From JBBSBL01 sp963735885 (GTDB lineage Bacteria > Actinomycetota > Thermoleophilia > Solirubrobacterales > Solirubrobacteraceae): a DNA stretch of 64,000 nt. The stretch spans positions 930,001-994,000 of the forward strand of contig CAVTMP010000004.1 in NCBI GenBank assembly GCA_963735885.1. The letters run 5' to 3'. Below, piece by piece: positions 1 to 8,577 of this stretch. Under the pieces are notes generated by a model. That model saw only the letters and a list, made by a program, of their open reading frames with translations, searched no databases and was not told the DNA's origin. The first letter of the stretch is position 1. Every line of letters starts with the position of its first letter. The translations under genes and the position numbers were made by a program.

Positions 1-156
1 GTCTCGTGCCTGCGGGGTTAGCTGTCGGGCTCGCGCGAAGGGACCGCGCTACCGGGCGCCAGTGCCCGGATTCGCCCCTCGATCGCCACGTGGCGACCAG
101 TGGGTTCCCCGCTCCTTCGTACCCGGCGGCAGGGACGAAGGACTCGGCTGGCGTGT
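1..156 (-). promoter_or_regulatory. c-di-AMP riboswitch (ydaO-yuaA class), leftward
   Basis: Read on the minus strand, the conserved blocks of the ydaO class occur in order: GCCGAGTCC (140-148), a 7-bp hairpin CCTTCGT/ACGAAGG (114-120 with 135-141), GGGGAACCCA (101-110), GGGGCGAATCC (68-78), CCGACAGCTAAC (17-28) and CCGCAGGC (8-15). This family binds cyclic di-AMP and usually switches off cell-wall hydrolase, osmolyte or potassium transport genes. The regulated gene must lie left of base 1. The more AT-rich stretch just upstream (about 157-200) probably holds its promoter. The call rests on motif recall, without a covariance-model score. Confidence 0.85.
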
Positions 157-260
157 CAATGCTTCTGTCCTCAACATACACAGCGGGCGGGATAGGTTGC
201 GCCGCCCGACGGGTGCGGGGCACCTCCGGGGTCCGATGGCCGGGGCCTCAGGGCTCCTAC

Positions 261-289
261 TTCCACGCCCGCGGGCGTTTCCCTATCAT
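261..289 (+). promoter_or_regulatory. Possible promoter of the rplM operon
   Basis: TTCCAC (261-266) and TATCAT (284-289) are separated by 17 bases, a reasonable -35/-10 pair for a housekeeping sigma factor. Transcription would begin near 296, giving a leader of about 35 bases before rplM. There is no clear Shine-Dalgarno sequence before the rplM ATG. The rest of 157-330 holds no gene that I can support. Confidence 0.4.
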
Positions 290-330
290 GGGCCGCTCCG
301 CCGCGCCCGACCGGCGCGGCGTCCTGCGTC

Positions 331-765
331 ATGAAGACCTACGTCGCCAACCCGGAGACCCGCGATCGGCGCTGGTACGTCGTCGATGCCGAGGGCCAGA
401 CCCTCGGCCGGCTGGCCACCCGCCTCGCCGACACCCTGCGCGGCAAGCTCAAGCCCGACTACACCCCGCACGTCGACACGGGCGACTTCGTGATCGTCGT
501 CAACGCCGAGAAGATCGCCGTGACCGGCAACAAGCGCGCCGACAAGCGCTACTACCGGCACTCGGGGTATCCGGGTGGCCTGCGGTCCCGCACGCTGGAG
601 GAGATGCTCCAGCGCCGGCCCGAGGAGGTCATCCGGCGTGCGGTGAAGGGGATGCTCCCCCGCAACCGGCTGGCCCGCCGGCAGATCACCAAGCTCAAGG
701 TGTACGCCGGGCCCGAGCATCCCCACGCCGCCCAGCAGCCCGAACCCCTGGAGCTCTCCTCGTGA
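331..765 (+). CDS. rplM: 50S ribosomal protein L13
   Basis: This is L13, an early-assembly protein of the large ribosomal subunit. The 144-residue product begins MKTYVANPETRDRRWYVVDA and carries the family signatures GRLATRLADTLRGK (residues 26-39) and HSGYPGGLRSRTLEEML (about 77-93), followed by the basic block AVKGMLPRN. Length and start match the family. It is the first gene of the run rplM-rpsI-glmM; its TGA overlaps the GTG of rpsI in a GTGA, so the two ribosomal genes should be translationally coupled. The short tail after HPHAAQQP is slightly longer than usual. Confidence 0.97.
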   Translation: MKTYVANPETRDRRWYVVDAEGQTLGRLATRLADTLRGKLKPDYTPHVDTGDFVIVVNAEKIAVTGNKRADKRYYRHSGYPGGLRSRTLEEMLQRRPEEVIRRAVKGMLPRNRLARRQITKLKVYAGPEHPHAAQQPEPLELSS

Positions 766-1681
766 CCGAGCAGCCGCCGACCGACGAGCCTCAGGAGCCC
801 GAGTCCGGCGCCGGCGAGCCGGCGGAGTCGCCGCCGGCGGACGAGCCGGCCGCGCCCGAGGCCGCCGCCGCGCCCGAGGCCGCGCCGGAGGCCGAGGCCG
901 AGAGCCGCGCCGGAGGCCGAGGCCGCGGGCGGCCGCGCCCGAGGCCGAGACCGAGACCGCCCCCGAGCCTGACGCACCCGTGGCGCCCGAGGCCGAGCCG
1001 GCCGAGGCCGCCGCCGAGGCCGAGGCTCCGAGGGCCTCCGCCGAGGCCCCGCCGACCGAGCCCGCCGCGGAGCCGGAGCCCGTCGCGCCGCGCGAGAAGC
1101 CCGCGATCCCCGGCGCGGACCTCGAGCCCGACATCGTCCCCGAGGGCCAGGACGCCCTCGGCGCCGAGGGGGAGGGCGTCGTCGCCGAACCGGTCGAGGG
1201 CGAACCCGAGGCGGTCGCGCCGGCCGAGGGCGAGGAGGAGGAGGCCGCCGCCGAGGAGCAGCCGATCGCCGGTGCCACGATCGACCTCGCCAAGGGCGCG
1301 ACGTACAAGGCGACCGGCAAGCGCAAGAGCGCGGTCGCACGGGTCGTGCTCACGCCCGGCTCCGGCACCTACACGATCAACGGGCGCACGCTGGACGCGT
1401 TCTTCCCGCGGATCACGCTGCGCCGCGTCATCTGCCAGCCGCTCGAGACCGTCGGCTACGAGACCCGCATGGACGTCACCGCCCGCATCCACGGCGGCGG
1501 GGTGTCATCGCAGTCCGGGGCACTGCGCCACGGGATCGCGCGGGCGCTGCTCGAGGCCGATCCCAACCTCCGCGGCGAGCTCAAGCGCCGCGGGTTCCTC
1601 ACGCGCGACCCGCGCCGCAAGGAACGCAAGAAGGCCGGCCTGAAGAAGGCCCGCAAGCGGCCGCAGTTCTCCAAGCGGTAG
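762..1681 (+). CDS. rpsI: 30S ribosomal protein S9 with long acidic N-terminal extension
   Basis: The last 130 or so residues are ordinary S9: YKATGKRKSAVARVVL, then the RIHGGGVSSQSGALRHGIAR block and the basic tail ending PQFSKR, which reaches the P-site tRNA. Upstream, from the GTG that overlaps the rplM stop, about 170 residues are almost only Glu, Ala and Pro. The frame changes twice inside this low-complexity tract (near 901 and 928); removing one base at each place gives one open frame of about 305 residues. Typical bacterial S9 has about 130-170 residues. Either the extension is real and the shifts are sequencing errors in repeats, or translation starts further downstream. The S9 core is certain; the N-terminus is not. 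Confidence 0.9.
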
Positions 1682-1706
1682 CGCTCCGGCGCCCGCGGCG
1701 GACGAC

Positions 1707-3041
1707 ATGACCCGCAGGCTGTTCGGCACGGACGGCGTCCGTGGCCCGGTCGGCGAGACGCTCACCCCCGAGCTCGTGCTCGCGCTCGGCCGCGCGGCGG
1801 TGCGCGGCCTCGACGCCGCGACGCCGCAGGTCCTGGTGATCCGCGACACCCGGGAGTCCGGCCCGATGCTCGAGTCCGCGCTCGCCGCCGGGATCGCCGA
1901 GGCCGGCGGGCACGCGCTGCTGGCCGGCATCCTCCCGACGCCCGCCGCGCCGCTGCTCATCGCCCGCCACGGACTCGATCTCGGCGCGGTCATCTCCGCC
2001 TCCCACAACCCGTTCGCCGACAACGGCGTGAAGTTCTTCGGCGCCGACGGCGACAAGCTCTCCGACGCGGCGGAGGCCGCCATCGAGGCGCGGCTCGACG
2101 GGCCGACGCCGGACCGGCCGCCTCGCGTCGGGCGGGTGCGCACGATGCACGGGACGCTCGAGGACTACCTGCGGGCGCTGCACGAGCGCTTCGGCGGGCT
2201 CGACCTGACCGGCCGGCGGGTCCTGCTCGACTGTGCGAACGGGGCGACGTTCGAGGCCGCCCCCGAGATCTTCCGGCGACTGGGCGCCACGGTGGAGGTG
2301 ATGGCCGACGCGCCGGACGGCCGCAACATCAACGCCGGCTGCGGCTCCACGCACGTCGAGGCGCTGGCCGCCGCCACCGCCGCCGGCGGCCACGACGCCG
2401 GCTTCGCGTTCGACGGCGACGGGGATCGCGTGCTGGCCGCCGACCGCACCGGCGCGGTCGTCGACGGCGACGAGATCCTGGCGCTCGGCGCGCTCCACCT
2501 GCGCGCGGCCGGCCGGCTCCCCGGCGGCGGCGTCGCCGTCACGGTGATGGCGAACTTCGGCTTCCACGCCGCGATGCGCGCGGCCGGGATCGAGGTCGCC
2601 ACGACGGCCGTCGGCGACCGCTACGTGCTGGAGGCGCTGCGCGAGCGCGGATGGGCGTTCGGGGGAGAGCAGTCGGGGCACGTGATCGAGCTCGGGTTCG
2701 CGCCCTCGGGCGACGGCATCGCCACGGCGCTCCTCACGCTCGAGGCCCTCGGCGGACGAGACCTCGCCGAGCGGGACGCGATGGAGAAGCTGCCCCAGCG
2801 CCTGATCGGCGTCCGCGTGCGGGATCGCACCGCGTTCGCCGGCGCCACGGCGCTCCGGGCGGCGATCGACCGCGAGGCCGCGGCACTCGAGGGCCGCGGG
2901 CGGGTGCTCGTCCGTCCCAGCGGCACCGAGCCGCTCATCCGCGTGATGGCCGAGGCCCCGAGCGAGGCGGAGGCGCAGGAGGTCTGCGAGCGCCTGGCCG
3001 GTCTCGTCGAGGCCTCGCTGGGTGCCTCGCCCGCCCCCTGA
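1707..3041 (+). CDS. glmM: Phosphoglucosamine mutase
   Basis: GlmM interconverts glucosamine-6-phosphate and glucosamine-1-phosphate on the way to UDP-GlcNAc for peptidoglycan. The 444-residue protein starts MTRRLFGTDGVRG, has the phosphoserine loop ISASHNPFADNGVKFF (about 96-111), the metal site FDGDGDR (about 236-242), the sugar-binding GEQSGHVI and the phosphate-binding loop RPSGTEPLIRVM near the C-terminus. All four alpha-phosphohexomutase domains are present at normal length. It follows rpsI by 25 bases and precedes glmS, so the first two steps from fructose-6-phosphate lie together. Confidence 0.97.
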   Translation: MTRRLFGTDGVRGPVGETLTPELVLALGRAAVRGLDAATPQVLVIRDTRESGPMLESALAAGIAEAGGHALLAGILPTPAAPLLIARHGLDLGAVISASHNPFADNGVKFFGADGDKLSDAAEAAIEARLDGPTPDRPPRVGRVRTMHGTLEDYLRALHERFGGLDLTGRRVLLDCANGATFEAAPEIFRRLGATVEVMADAPDGRNINAGCGSTHVEALAAATAAGGHDAGFAFDGDGDRVLAADRTGAVVDGDEILALGALHLRAAGRLPGGGVAVTVMANFGFHAAMRAAGIEVATTAVGDRYVLEALRERGWAFGGEQSGHVIELGFAPSGDGIATALLTLEALGGRDLAERDAMEKLPQRLIGVRVRDRTAFAGATALRAAIDREAAALEGRGRVLVRPSGTEPLIRVMAEAPSEAEAQEVCERLAGLVEASLGASPAP

Positions 3042-3082
3042 CCGACCGTCCAGTCCATACCGGCCGGCCGACCGGGCGCCGC

Positions 3083-3088
3083 TACACT
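3083..3088 (+). promoter_or_regulatory. Candidate -10 element for glmS
   Basis: TACACT lies in the context GCTACACTCG in the 124-base gap before glmS. The same ten bases recur before the rhodanese gene (44047-44056), and CTACACTCG before tRNA-Pro. No convincing -35 box is visible. The transcript would have a leader of about 70 bases with GGAGG near 3149-3155 before the glmS ATG. Confidence 0.4.
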
Positions 3089-3165
3089 CGGTCGCACCCG
3101 CCCCCGCGGGACGGGCGACGCCTCCGACGCGGCGTCCGATGCGTTGAGGAACGGAGGTTTCGCCC

Positions 3166-5046
3166 ATGTGCGGCATCGTCGGCTACGTCGGCGCCCGGCC
3201 CGTTCGCGACCTGGTGCTCGCGGGCCTCGAGAAGCTGGAGTACCGCGGCTACGACTCCGCCGGCATCTCCGTGCTCGACCACGGGGAGATCCGCTCCGTC
3301 CGCGCGGTGGGCAACCTCTCGGCGCTGCATGCGGCGATCGAGGCGCAGACCCGGGCCGCCACCGGACCTGCCGGCGGCGGGGCGGTCGCGGTGGCCGAGC
3401 GGGAGCCCGGCACCGGAATCGGCCACACCCGCTGGGCCACCCACGGCCGCGTCACCGAGGAGAACGCCCACCCGCACACCGACACGGCGGACCGCATCCA
3501 CATCGTGGTCAACGGCATCGTCGAGAACTTCGTGGAGCTCAAGCGCGAGCTCCAGGCGGACGGCGCCGTCTTCACCTCGGAGACCGACGCCGAGGTCATC
3601 GCGCACCTCGTCTCCCGCCACGACGACGGCGACCTGCTCGCGGCGGTGCGCGCCGCCTACGCCCGCCTGGAGGGCCACTTCGCCTTCGTCGCCATGTCCG
3701 CCGCGGAGCCGGGCCTGCTCGTCGGCGCCCGGCGGGAGTGCCCGCTCGTCGTCGGGCGCGGCGAGGGGGAGGCGTTCTTCGCCTCCGCCGTCCCCGCCTT
3801 CCTGGCCGAGACGCGGCACGTCCAGTACATCGAGAACGGCGAGATCGTCGCGATCCGTCCCGACGGCGCCGAGTTCACCGCCGCCGACGGCACGGTCGTG
3901 AGCCGCGAGGTGGTCGAGGTCGACTGGGACGCCGAGACGGCCGAGAAGGGCGGCTACGACACCTTCATGCTCAAGGAGATCCACGAGCAGGCGGACGCGG
4001 TCGCCGAGACGGTCGCCGACCGCACGGCCCGGGGGGACGGCGTCGACCTCGGCGACCTCGGCGCGATCGACGACGAGCGGCTGCGGACGATCCGGCGGAT
4101 CGTCGTCGTGGCCTGCGGCACCTCCTACCACGCCGGGCTGATCGGGCGCTACGCGATCGAGGAGTGGGCCCGCGTCCCGGTCGAGATGGACCTCGCCTCC
4201 GAGTACCGCTACCGCAACCCGGTCGTGGGGCCCGACGACCTGGTGATCGGCATCTCCCAGTCCGGCGAGACGCGGGACACGCTCGCCGCGATGAAGCTCG
4301 CCGGGGATCGCGGGGCCACCGTGCTGGCGATCACGAACGTGATGGGCTCGCAGGCCGAGCGCGAGTCCGACGGGGTGCTCTACACCCGGGCGGGCCTGGA
4401 GATCGGCGTCGCCGCGACGAAGACCTTCACCAGCCAGGTGGCCGCGATGTACCTCCTCGCCCTGCGCCTCGCCGAGCTGCGGGGCACGCTGGAGCCCGAG
4501 GCGCTCGCCGCCCTCGTGGGGGAGATCAAGCACCTGCCCCACCACGTCGAGACGGTGATCGCCACGGCCGACGCGCCCGCGCGCTCGATCGCCGAACGCT
4601 TCCGCGACGCCGAGTTCTTCCTCTACCTGGGGCGCCACGTCGGGCTCCCGGTCGCGCTGGAGGGCGCGCTGAAGCTCAAGGAGATCTCCTACATCGCCTG
4701 CGACGCCTACGCCGCCGGCGAGATGAAGCACGGGCCGATCGCCATGCTCGACGATCGGACCCCGGTCGTCTGCGTCGCCACCGAGTCCCCGGTGCTGGAC
4801 AAGGTCGCGTCGAACATGCAGGAGGTCCGGGCCCGTGGCGCGCACGTCATCGCCATCGTCTCCGCGGGCGACGACGAGATCGGCGAGCACGCCGAGGAGG
4901 TCATCGAGGTGCCGCGCACCCACTGGATGCTCGCGCCGATCCTCGCCGTGATCCCGCTGCAGCTGCTCGCCTACCACGTCGCCCGCCTGCGCGGCCTGAA
5001 CGTCGACCAGCCGCGCAACCTCGCGAAGACCGTCACGGTCGAGTAG
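3166..5046 (+). CDS. glmS: Glutamine--fructose-6-phosphate aminotransferase (isomerizing)
   Basis: GlmS makes glucosamine-6-phosphate from fructose-6-phosphate and glutamine, the entry step to amino sugars. The 626-residue protein starts MCGIVGYVGA, so Cys2 becomes the N-terminal nucleophile of the glutaminase domain. HTRWATHGRVTEENAHPH follows near residue 86. Two SIS sugar-isomerase domains carry ACGTSYHAG, ISQSGETRDT, GVAATKTFTSQ and GEMKHGPIAML, and the C-terminus is the standard DQPRNLAKTVTVE. A strong GGAGG precedes the ATG. Nothing in the short leader resembles the Firmicutes glmS ribozyme. Confidence 0.98.
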   Translation: MCGIVGYVGARPVRDLVLAGLEKLEYRGYDSAGISVLDHGEIRSVRAVGNLSALHAAIEAQTRAATGPAGGGAVAVAEREPGTGIGHTRWATHGRVTEENAHPHTDTADRIHIVVNGIVENFVELKRELQADGAVFTSETDAEVIAHLVSRHDDGDLLAAVRAAYARLEGHFAFVAMSAAEPGLLVGARRECPLVVGRGEGEAFFASAVPAFLAETRHVQYIENGEIVAIRPDGAEFTAADGTVVSREVVEVDWDAETAEKGGYDTFMLKEIHEQADAVAETVADRTARGDGVDLGDLGAIDDERLRTIRRIVVVACGTSYHAGLIGRYAIEEWARVPVEMDLASEYRYRNPVVGPDDLVIGISQSGETRDTLAAMKLAGDRGATVLAITNVMGSQAERESDGVLYTRAGLEIGVAATKTFTSQVAAMYLLALRLAELRGTLEPEALAALVGEIKHLPHHVETVIATADAPARSIAERFRDAEFFLYLGRHVGLPVALEGALKLKEISYIACDAYAAGEMKHGPIAMLDDRTPVVCVATESPVLDKVASNMQEVRARGAHVIAIVSAGDDEIGEHAEEVIEVPRTHWMLAPILAVIPLQLLAYHVARLRGLNVDQPRNLAKTVTVE

Positions 5047-5065
5047 CGGCGGTAGCATCGCCCGG

Positions 5066-5419
5066 GTGAGCCCCGTCGGCGTGGACCTGCTGGAGATCGC
5101 GCGCCTCGAGCGCGCCCTGGCGCGCCGTCCGCGGCTCGGTGAGCGGCTCTTCACCGACGCCGAGCGGGCCTACGCGGCGACCCGCGCCCGGCCGGCCCAG
5201 CACCTCGCCGCCCGCTTCTGCGCGAAGGAGGCCGTGACCAAGGCGCTCGGCCTGCCCGTCCTGCGGCCGCGCGAGATCGAGGTGGCGGGTGACGGCGGCC
5301 CGCCGACGGTGCGGCTGCACGGCGCCGCGGCGGCGCGCGCGGACGCGCTCGGCGTCGCGGTCGAGATCTCGCTCACGCACACGCGACGCGACGCGGCCGC
5401 GGTGGCGCTCGCCGCGTGA
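5066..5419 (+). CDS. acpS: Holo-[acyl-carrier-protein] synthase
   Basis: AcpS moves 4'-phosphopantetheine from CoA to apo-ACP, activating it for fatty-acid synthesis. The 117-residue product has the family motifs VGVDLLEIARLERAL (magnesium Asp near residue 7) and AARFCAKEAVTKALG (about 48-62), and ends with EISLTHTRRDAAAVALA. The GTG start is supported by TAGCAT (5053-5058) seven bases upstream, which would give a leaderless mRNA. Its stop overlaps the GTG of the NAD(P)HX repair gene, an arrangement common in bacteria. Confidence 0.94.
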   Translation: MSPVGVDLLEIARLERALARRPRLGERLFTDAERAYAATRARPAQHLAARFCAKEAVTKALGLPVLRPREIEVAGDGGPPTVRLHGAAAARADALGVAVEISLTHTRRDAAAVALAA

Positions 5420-6936
5420 CCCTGCCGGGCTGGCTCGAGCCGCTCCAGGGCGCGGCGGAGCAGCGCGCCACCGACCGCCGCGCGATCGACGAGCTCGGCA
5501 TCCCCGGGCTCGAGCTCATGGAGCGCGCGGGCTCGGGGCTCGCCGAGGTCGTGGGCGAGCGGGTCCCCACCGGCCGGATCGCGGTGGTCTGCGGCTCGGG
5601 GAACAACGGCGGTGACGGGCTCGTCGCCGCCCGACGGCTTCGGGAGCTCGGCCGCGAGGTCGACGTGCTCGCCCTCGGCGATCCCGCCGCGTGGCGGGGC
5701 GACGCGGCCACGAACCGCGACCGGCTGCCGGGCGACCCGGCCGCCGGCTGGGAGGGCGCGCTGCCGGCCGGCGCGGCCGGGATCGTCGACGCGATGCTCG
5801 GCACGGGCTTCTCGGGAACGCCGCGCGAGCCGGTGGCGGGCGCCATCCGCGCGCTGGCCGCCGCGCGCGAGCGCGGGGCCGCGGTGGTGGCCTGCGACGT
5901 GCCGAGCGGCGTCGACGCCTCGACGGGCGAGGTCCCGGGCGCCGCGGTGGCCGCCGACGCCACGGTGACCTTCGACGCCGGCAAGCCCGGGCTGTGGATC
6001 ACGCCGGGCAAGGCGCTCGCGGGCACGGTGTCGGTGATCGACATCGGGATCCCCGCGGCGGCGGCCGCCACGCCGGAGATCGGACTCATCGGGGATGCGG
6101 TGCTCGACGTCATCCCGCGGCGCGGCGCGGAGGCGACGAAGTTCACCGCCGGCAGCGTGCTCGTCTGCGGCGGGTCCACCGGCCTCTCCGGCGCCCCGTG
6201 CCTCGCCGCGCTCGCGGCCGCGCGGGCCGGCGCCGGCTACGTGACCGCGGCGGTCCCGGCCTCGCTCGACCTCGTCGTCGAGGTCCGGCTGCTCGAGGTC
6301 ATGAGCCTGCCGCTGCCCGACCATGACGGCGCGCTGGGCCCGGACGCGCTCGAGCCGCTGCTGGAGCGGACCGCGCGCGAGGACGCGGTCGTGGTGGGCC
6401 CGGGCCTCGGCCGCGACGACGCGACCCAGGAGCTCGCCCGCGCCATCGCCGCGCGCGCCGCGCTGCCGCTCGTGCTCGACGCCGACGGGCTGAACGCCCA
6501 CGCCGGGCGTCTCGGCGAGTTGGCCGGGCGGCCGGCGCCGACGGTCCTCACGCCGCACGGCGGGGAGCTCGCGCGCCTGCTCGGGGTCGACGGCGACGAG
6601 GTGCGCGCCCGCCGACTCGCGCTCGCGCGCGAGGCGGCGTCGCGGGCCGGCGCGGTGCTGGTGCTCAAGGGCGACGACACGCTCGTCGCGCACCCCGACG
6701 GGCGGGTGGCGGTGAGCCCGGGCGGCGCGCCGGCGCTGGCCACCGCGGGGACGGGCGACGTGCTGTCCGGCACGATCGCCGCGATGCTCGCCAAGCGCCT
6801 GGACGCCTGGACGGCGGCCTGCGCCGGCGTGCTGCTCCACCTCCACGCGGGCCGGCTGGCCGGGGCGCCGCACGGGCCGGACGGGGTCCTGGCCTCCGAC
6901 GTCGCGGCCCGCCTCCCCGCCGCGCTGGCCCGATAG
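5416..6936 (+). CDS. nnr: Bifunctional NAD(P)HX epimerase/dehydratase
   Basis: This repairs hydrated NADH and NADPH: the N-terminal epimerase (YjeF_N) interconverts R and S hydrates, and the C-terminal kinase-fold domain dehydrates the S form using ADP or ATP. In 506 residues one sees CGSGNNGGDGLVAARRL (about 58-74) and VACDVPSGVDASTGEV (about 159-174) in the first half. In the second are FTAGSVLVCGGSTGLSGAP, VVGPGLGRDD, LDADGLNA, TPHGGELARLL and ATAGTGDVLSGTIAAML. Start GTG overlaps the acpS stop. Length and domain order fit the fused bacterial family. Confidence 0.95.
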   Translation: MTLPGWLEPLQGAAEQRATDRRAIDELGIPGLELMERAGSGLAEVVGERVPTGRIAVVCGSGNNGGDGLVAARRLRELGREVDVLALGDPAAWRGDAATNRDRLPGDPAAGWEGALPAGAAGIVDAMLGTGFSGTPREPVAGAIRALAAARERGAAVVACDVPSGVDASTGEVPGAAVAADATVTFDAGKPGLWITPGKALAGTVSVIDIGIPAAAAATPEIGLIGDAVLDVIPRRGAEATKFTAGSVLVCGGSTGLSGAPCLAALAAARAGAGYVTAAVPASLDLVVEVRLLEVMSLPLPDHDGALGPDALEPLLERTAREDAVVVGPGLGRDDATQELARAIAARAALPLVLDADGLNAHAGRLGELAGRPAPTVLTPHGGELARLLGVDGDEVRARRLALAREAASRAGAVLVLKGDDTLVAHPDGRVAVSPGGAPALATAGTGDVLSGTIAAMLAKRLDAWTAACAGVLLHLHAGRLAGAPHGPDGVLASDVAARLPAALAR

Positions 6937-6969
6937 TCTCAGCGCGATGAGCGAGCCCACGACCCCGTA

Positions 6970-7428
6970 GTGCCGACGGTCGCCGACATCATGGACGCCG
7001 ACGTCGTCAGCGTGCACCCCGAGGACGACGTCCACACCGCGATCACGACGCTGCGCGAGCACGACCTCCCCGGCGTGCCGGTGGTCGACGCCGACGGCCG
7101 CTGCGTGGGCATCGTCACCGAGGCGGACCTCGTCCTGCGCGACGAGGCGGCGGACATCAGCCTCCCGCATCACGTCGACATCATGGGCGGCGTGATCTTC
7201 CTCGAGTCGACGAAGCACTTCGAGGCGCGGGTGAAGAAGGCGCTCGCGTCGACGGTCGTCGACATGATGACCGCCGATCCGGTGACCGTCGCGCCCGACG
7301 CGCCGGTCGAGCAGGCCGCGCGGCTCATCGCGGAGCGCAAGCACAACCGTCTGCCGGTGGTCGGCGCGGACGGTCGCCTCGTCGGCGTCGTCACCCGCGT
7401 CGACGTCCTCGACGCGCTCACCGCCTGA
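6970..7428 (+). CDS. CBS-domain pair protein
   Basis: A 152-residue protein made of two CBS motifs, each opening with IMDADVVSVHPEDDVHTA or MMTADPVTVAPDAPVEQA and closing with GRCVGIVTEADLVL or GRLVGVVTRVDVLDAL. Such pairs usually bind adenine nucleotides and sense energy state; the partner is unknown. The start is uncertain. GTG 6970 is in frame, but a better-placed ATG at 6947, seven bases after TAGTCT (6934-6939), opens MSEPTTP followed by TAG. One missing base near 6968 would join that short frame to the CBS frame. Otherwise MSEPTTP would be a seven-codon leader peptide. Confidence 0.85.
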   Translation: MPTVADIMDADVVSVHPEDDVHTAITTLREHDLPGVPVVDADGRCVGIVTEADLVLRDEAADISLPHHVDIMGGVIFLESTKHFEARVKKALASTVVDMMTADPVTVAPDAPVEQAARLIAERKHNRLPVVGADGRLVGVVTRVDVLDALTA

Positions 7429-7461
7429 GATGGCTCCCGCGGCGCAGCGGGCGCGCGCCCG

Positions 7462-8577
7462 GTGATCCGGGCCGAGGCCGCGATCGACCTCGCGGCCGTC
7501 GAGCGCAACTGTGCCCGCCTGCGCGGCGGCCTCGCCCCCGGGGCGGCGCTGTGCGCGGTGGTCAAGGCCGACGGATACGGGCACGGCGCCGCGCCGGTGG
7601 CGCGGGCCGCGCAGGCCGGCGGCGCGACCTGGCTCGCGGTCTCCACCGCGCACGAGGCCGCCGAGCTCCGCGCCGCGGGCGTCGAGGGCCGGGTGCTCGT
7701 GATGGGGGCGCTGAGCGGCGAGGAGATCCCCACCGTGCTGCGGGCGCGGGCGGACGTGGTCGTCTGGCGCGAGGCCTTCGTCGGCGCGCTCGCCGCCCAC
7801 GCGAGCGCGGACGTCGGCGTCCACGTGAAGCTCGACAGCGGCATGGGCCGGCTCGGGACCCGCGACGCCGACGAGGCGCGCCGCGTCGCGGAGGCGGTGA
7901 TCGCGGCGCCGGGCCTGGAGCTCGCCGGGGCGATGACGCACTTCGCCACGGCCGACGCCGATCCGGAGTTCATGGAGCTCCAGCGCGACCGCTTCGAGCC
8001 GTTCGCCGCCGAGATCCGCATGATGGCGCCGGGCGCGGTGGCGCACGCCGCGAACAGCGCGGCGACGCTCCGCGATCCGGGCACGCACTTCGACCTCGTC
8101 CGCTGCGGCATCGCGATCTACGGCATGGACCCGTTCGGCTTCGACCCCGAGGAGCAGGACCTCGAGCCGGCGCTCGCCCTGCGGTCCTACGTGGCCGACG
8201 TGAAGCCGATCGCGCCCGGCGAGAGCACCGGGTACGGGCGCACCTTCGTCGCCGAGGAGGCGGGCTGGATCGCGGCGGTGCCGATCGGCTACGCCGACGG
8301 CGTGCGACGGCTGCTCTCCAACCGGGCGGATGTCCTGATCGGCGGCCGGCGGCGGCGCCTCGCCGGGACGGTGAGCATGGACACCGTGACGGTGGACCTC
8401 GGTCCGGCGCCCGACGTCGCCGTCGGCGCGGAGGTCGTGCTCCTCGGGGCGCAGGGCGGCGACCGCGTGCTGCCCGAGGAGTGGGCGCGGCACGCCGAGA
8501 CGATCAACTACGAGATCTCCTGCGGGATCTCGGACCGCGTGCCCCGGGTCCACCACCGGGCCGGCGACTCGGGGTGA
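7462..8577 (+). CDS. alr: Alanine racemase
   Basis: A PLP-dependent racemase producing D-alanine for peptidoglycan. The 371-residue product has the PLP-lysine motif CAVVKADGYGHGAAPVARAA (about 31-50), VHVKLDSGMGRLG (about 121-133), AHAANSAATL, and in the C-terminal beta domain GYADGVRRLLSN and AGTVSMDTVTVDLG (active-site region), ending with TINYEISCGISDRVPR. The GTG at 7462 begins VIRAEAAIDLAAVE, the usual opening. The stop overlaps the start of the nucleotidyltransferase gene by four bases. Confidence 0.96.
   Translation: MIRAEAAIDLAAVERNCARLRGGLAPGAALCAVVKADGYGHGAAPVARAAQAGGATWLAVSTAHEAAELRAAGVEGRVLVMGALSGEEIPTVLRARADVVVWREAFVGALAAHASADVGVHVKLDSGMGRLGTRDADEARRVAEAVIAAPGLELAGAMTHFATADADPEFMELQRDRFEPFAAEIRMMAPGAVAHAANSAATLRDPGTHFDLVRCGIAIYGMDPFGFDPEEQDLEPALALRSYVADVKPIAPGESTGYGRTFVAEEAGWIAAVPIGYADGVRRLLSNRADVLIGGRRRRLAGTVSMDTVTVDLGPAPDVAVGAEVVLLGAQGGDRVLPEEWARHAETINYEISCGISDRVPRVHHRAGDSG

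Noticed and set aside
830..1265. An intrinsic DNA repeat element inside rpsI
   Set aside because: The GAGGCC-type repetition is explained by Glu-Ala codons under high GC and keeps codon phase.
3042..3165. glmS ribozyme in the glmS leader
   Set aside because: The leader is only about 70 bases from the candidate -10 and shows none of the ribozyme core; these ribozymes are typical of Firmicutes.
3082..5154. A 690-codon open frame antisense to glmS
   Set aside because: It mirrors the third-position GC bias of glmS and has low-complexity Arg/Gly/Val content with no recognisable domain.
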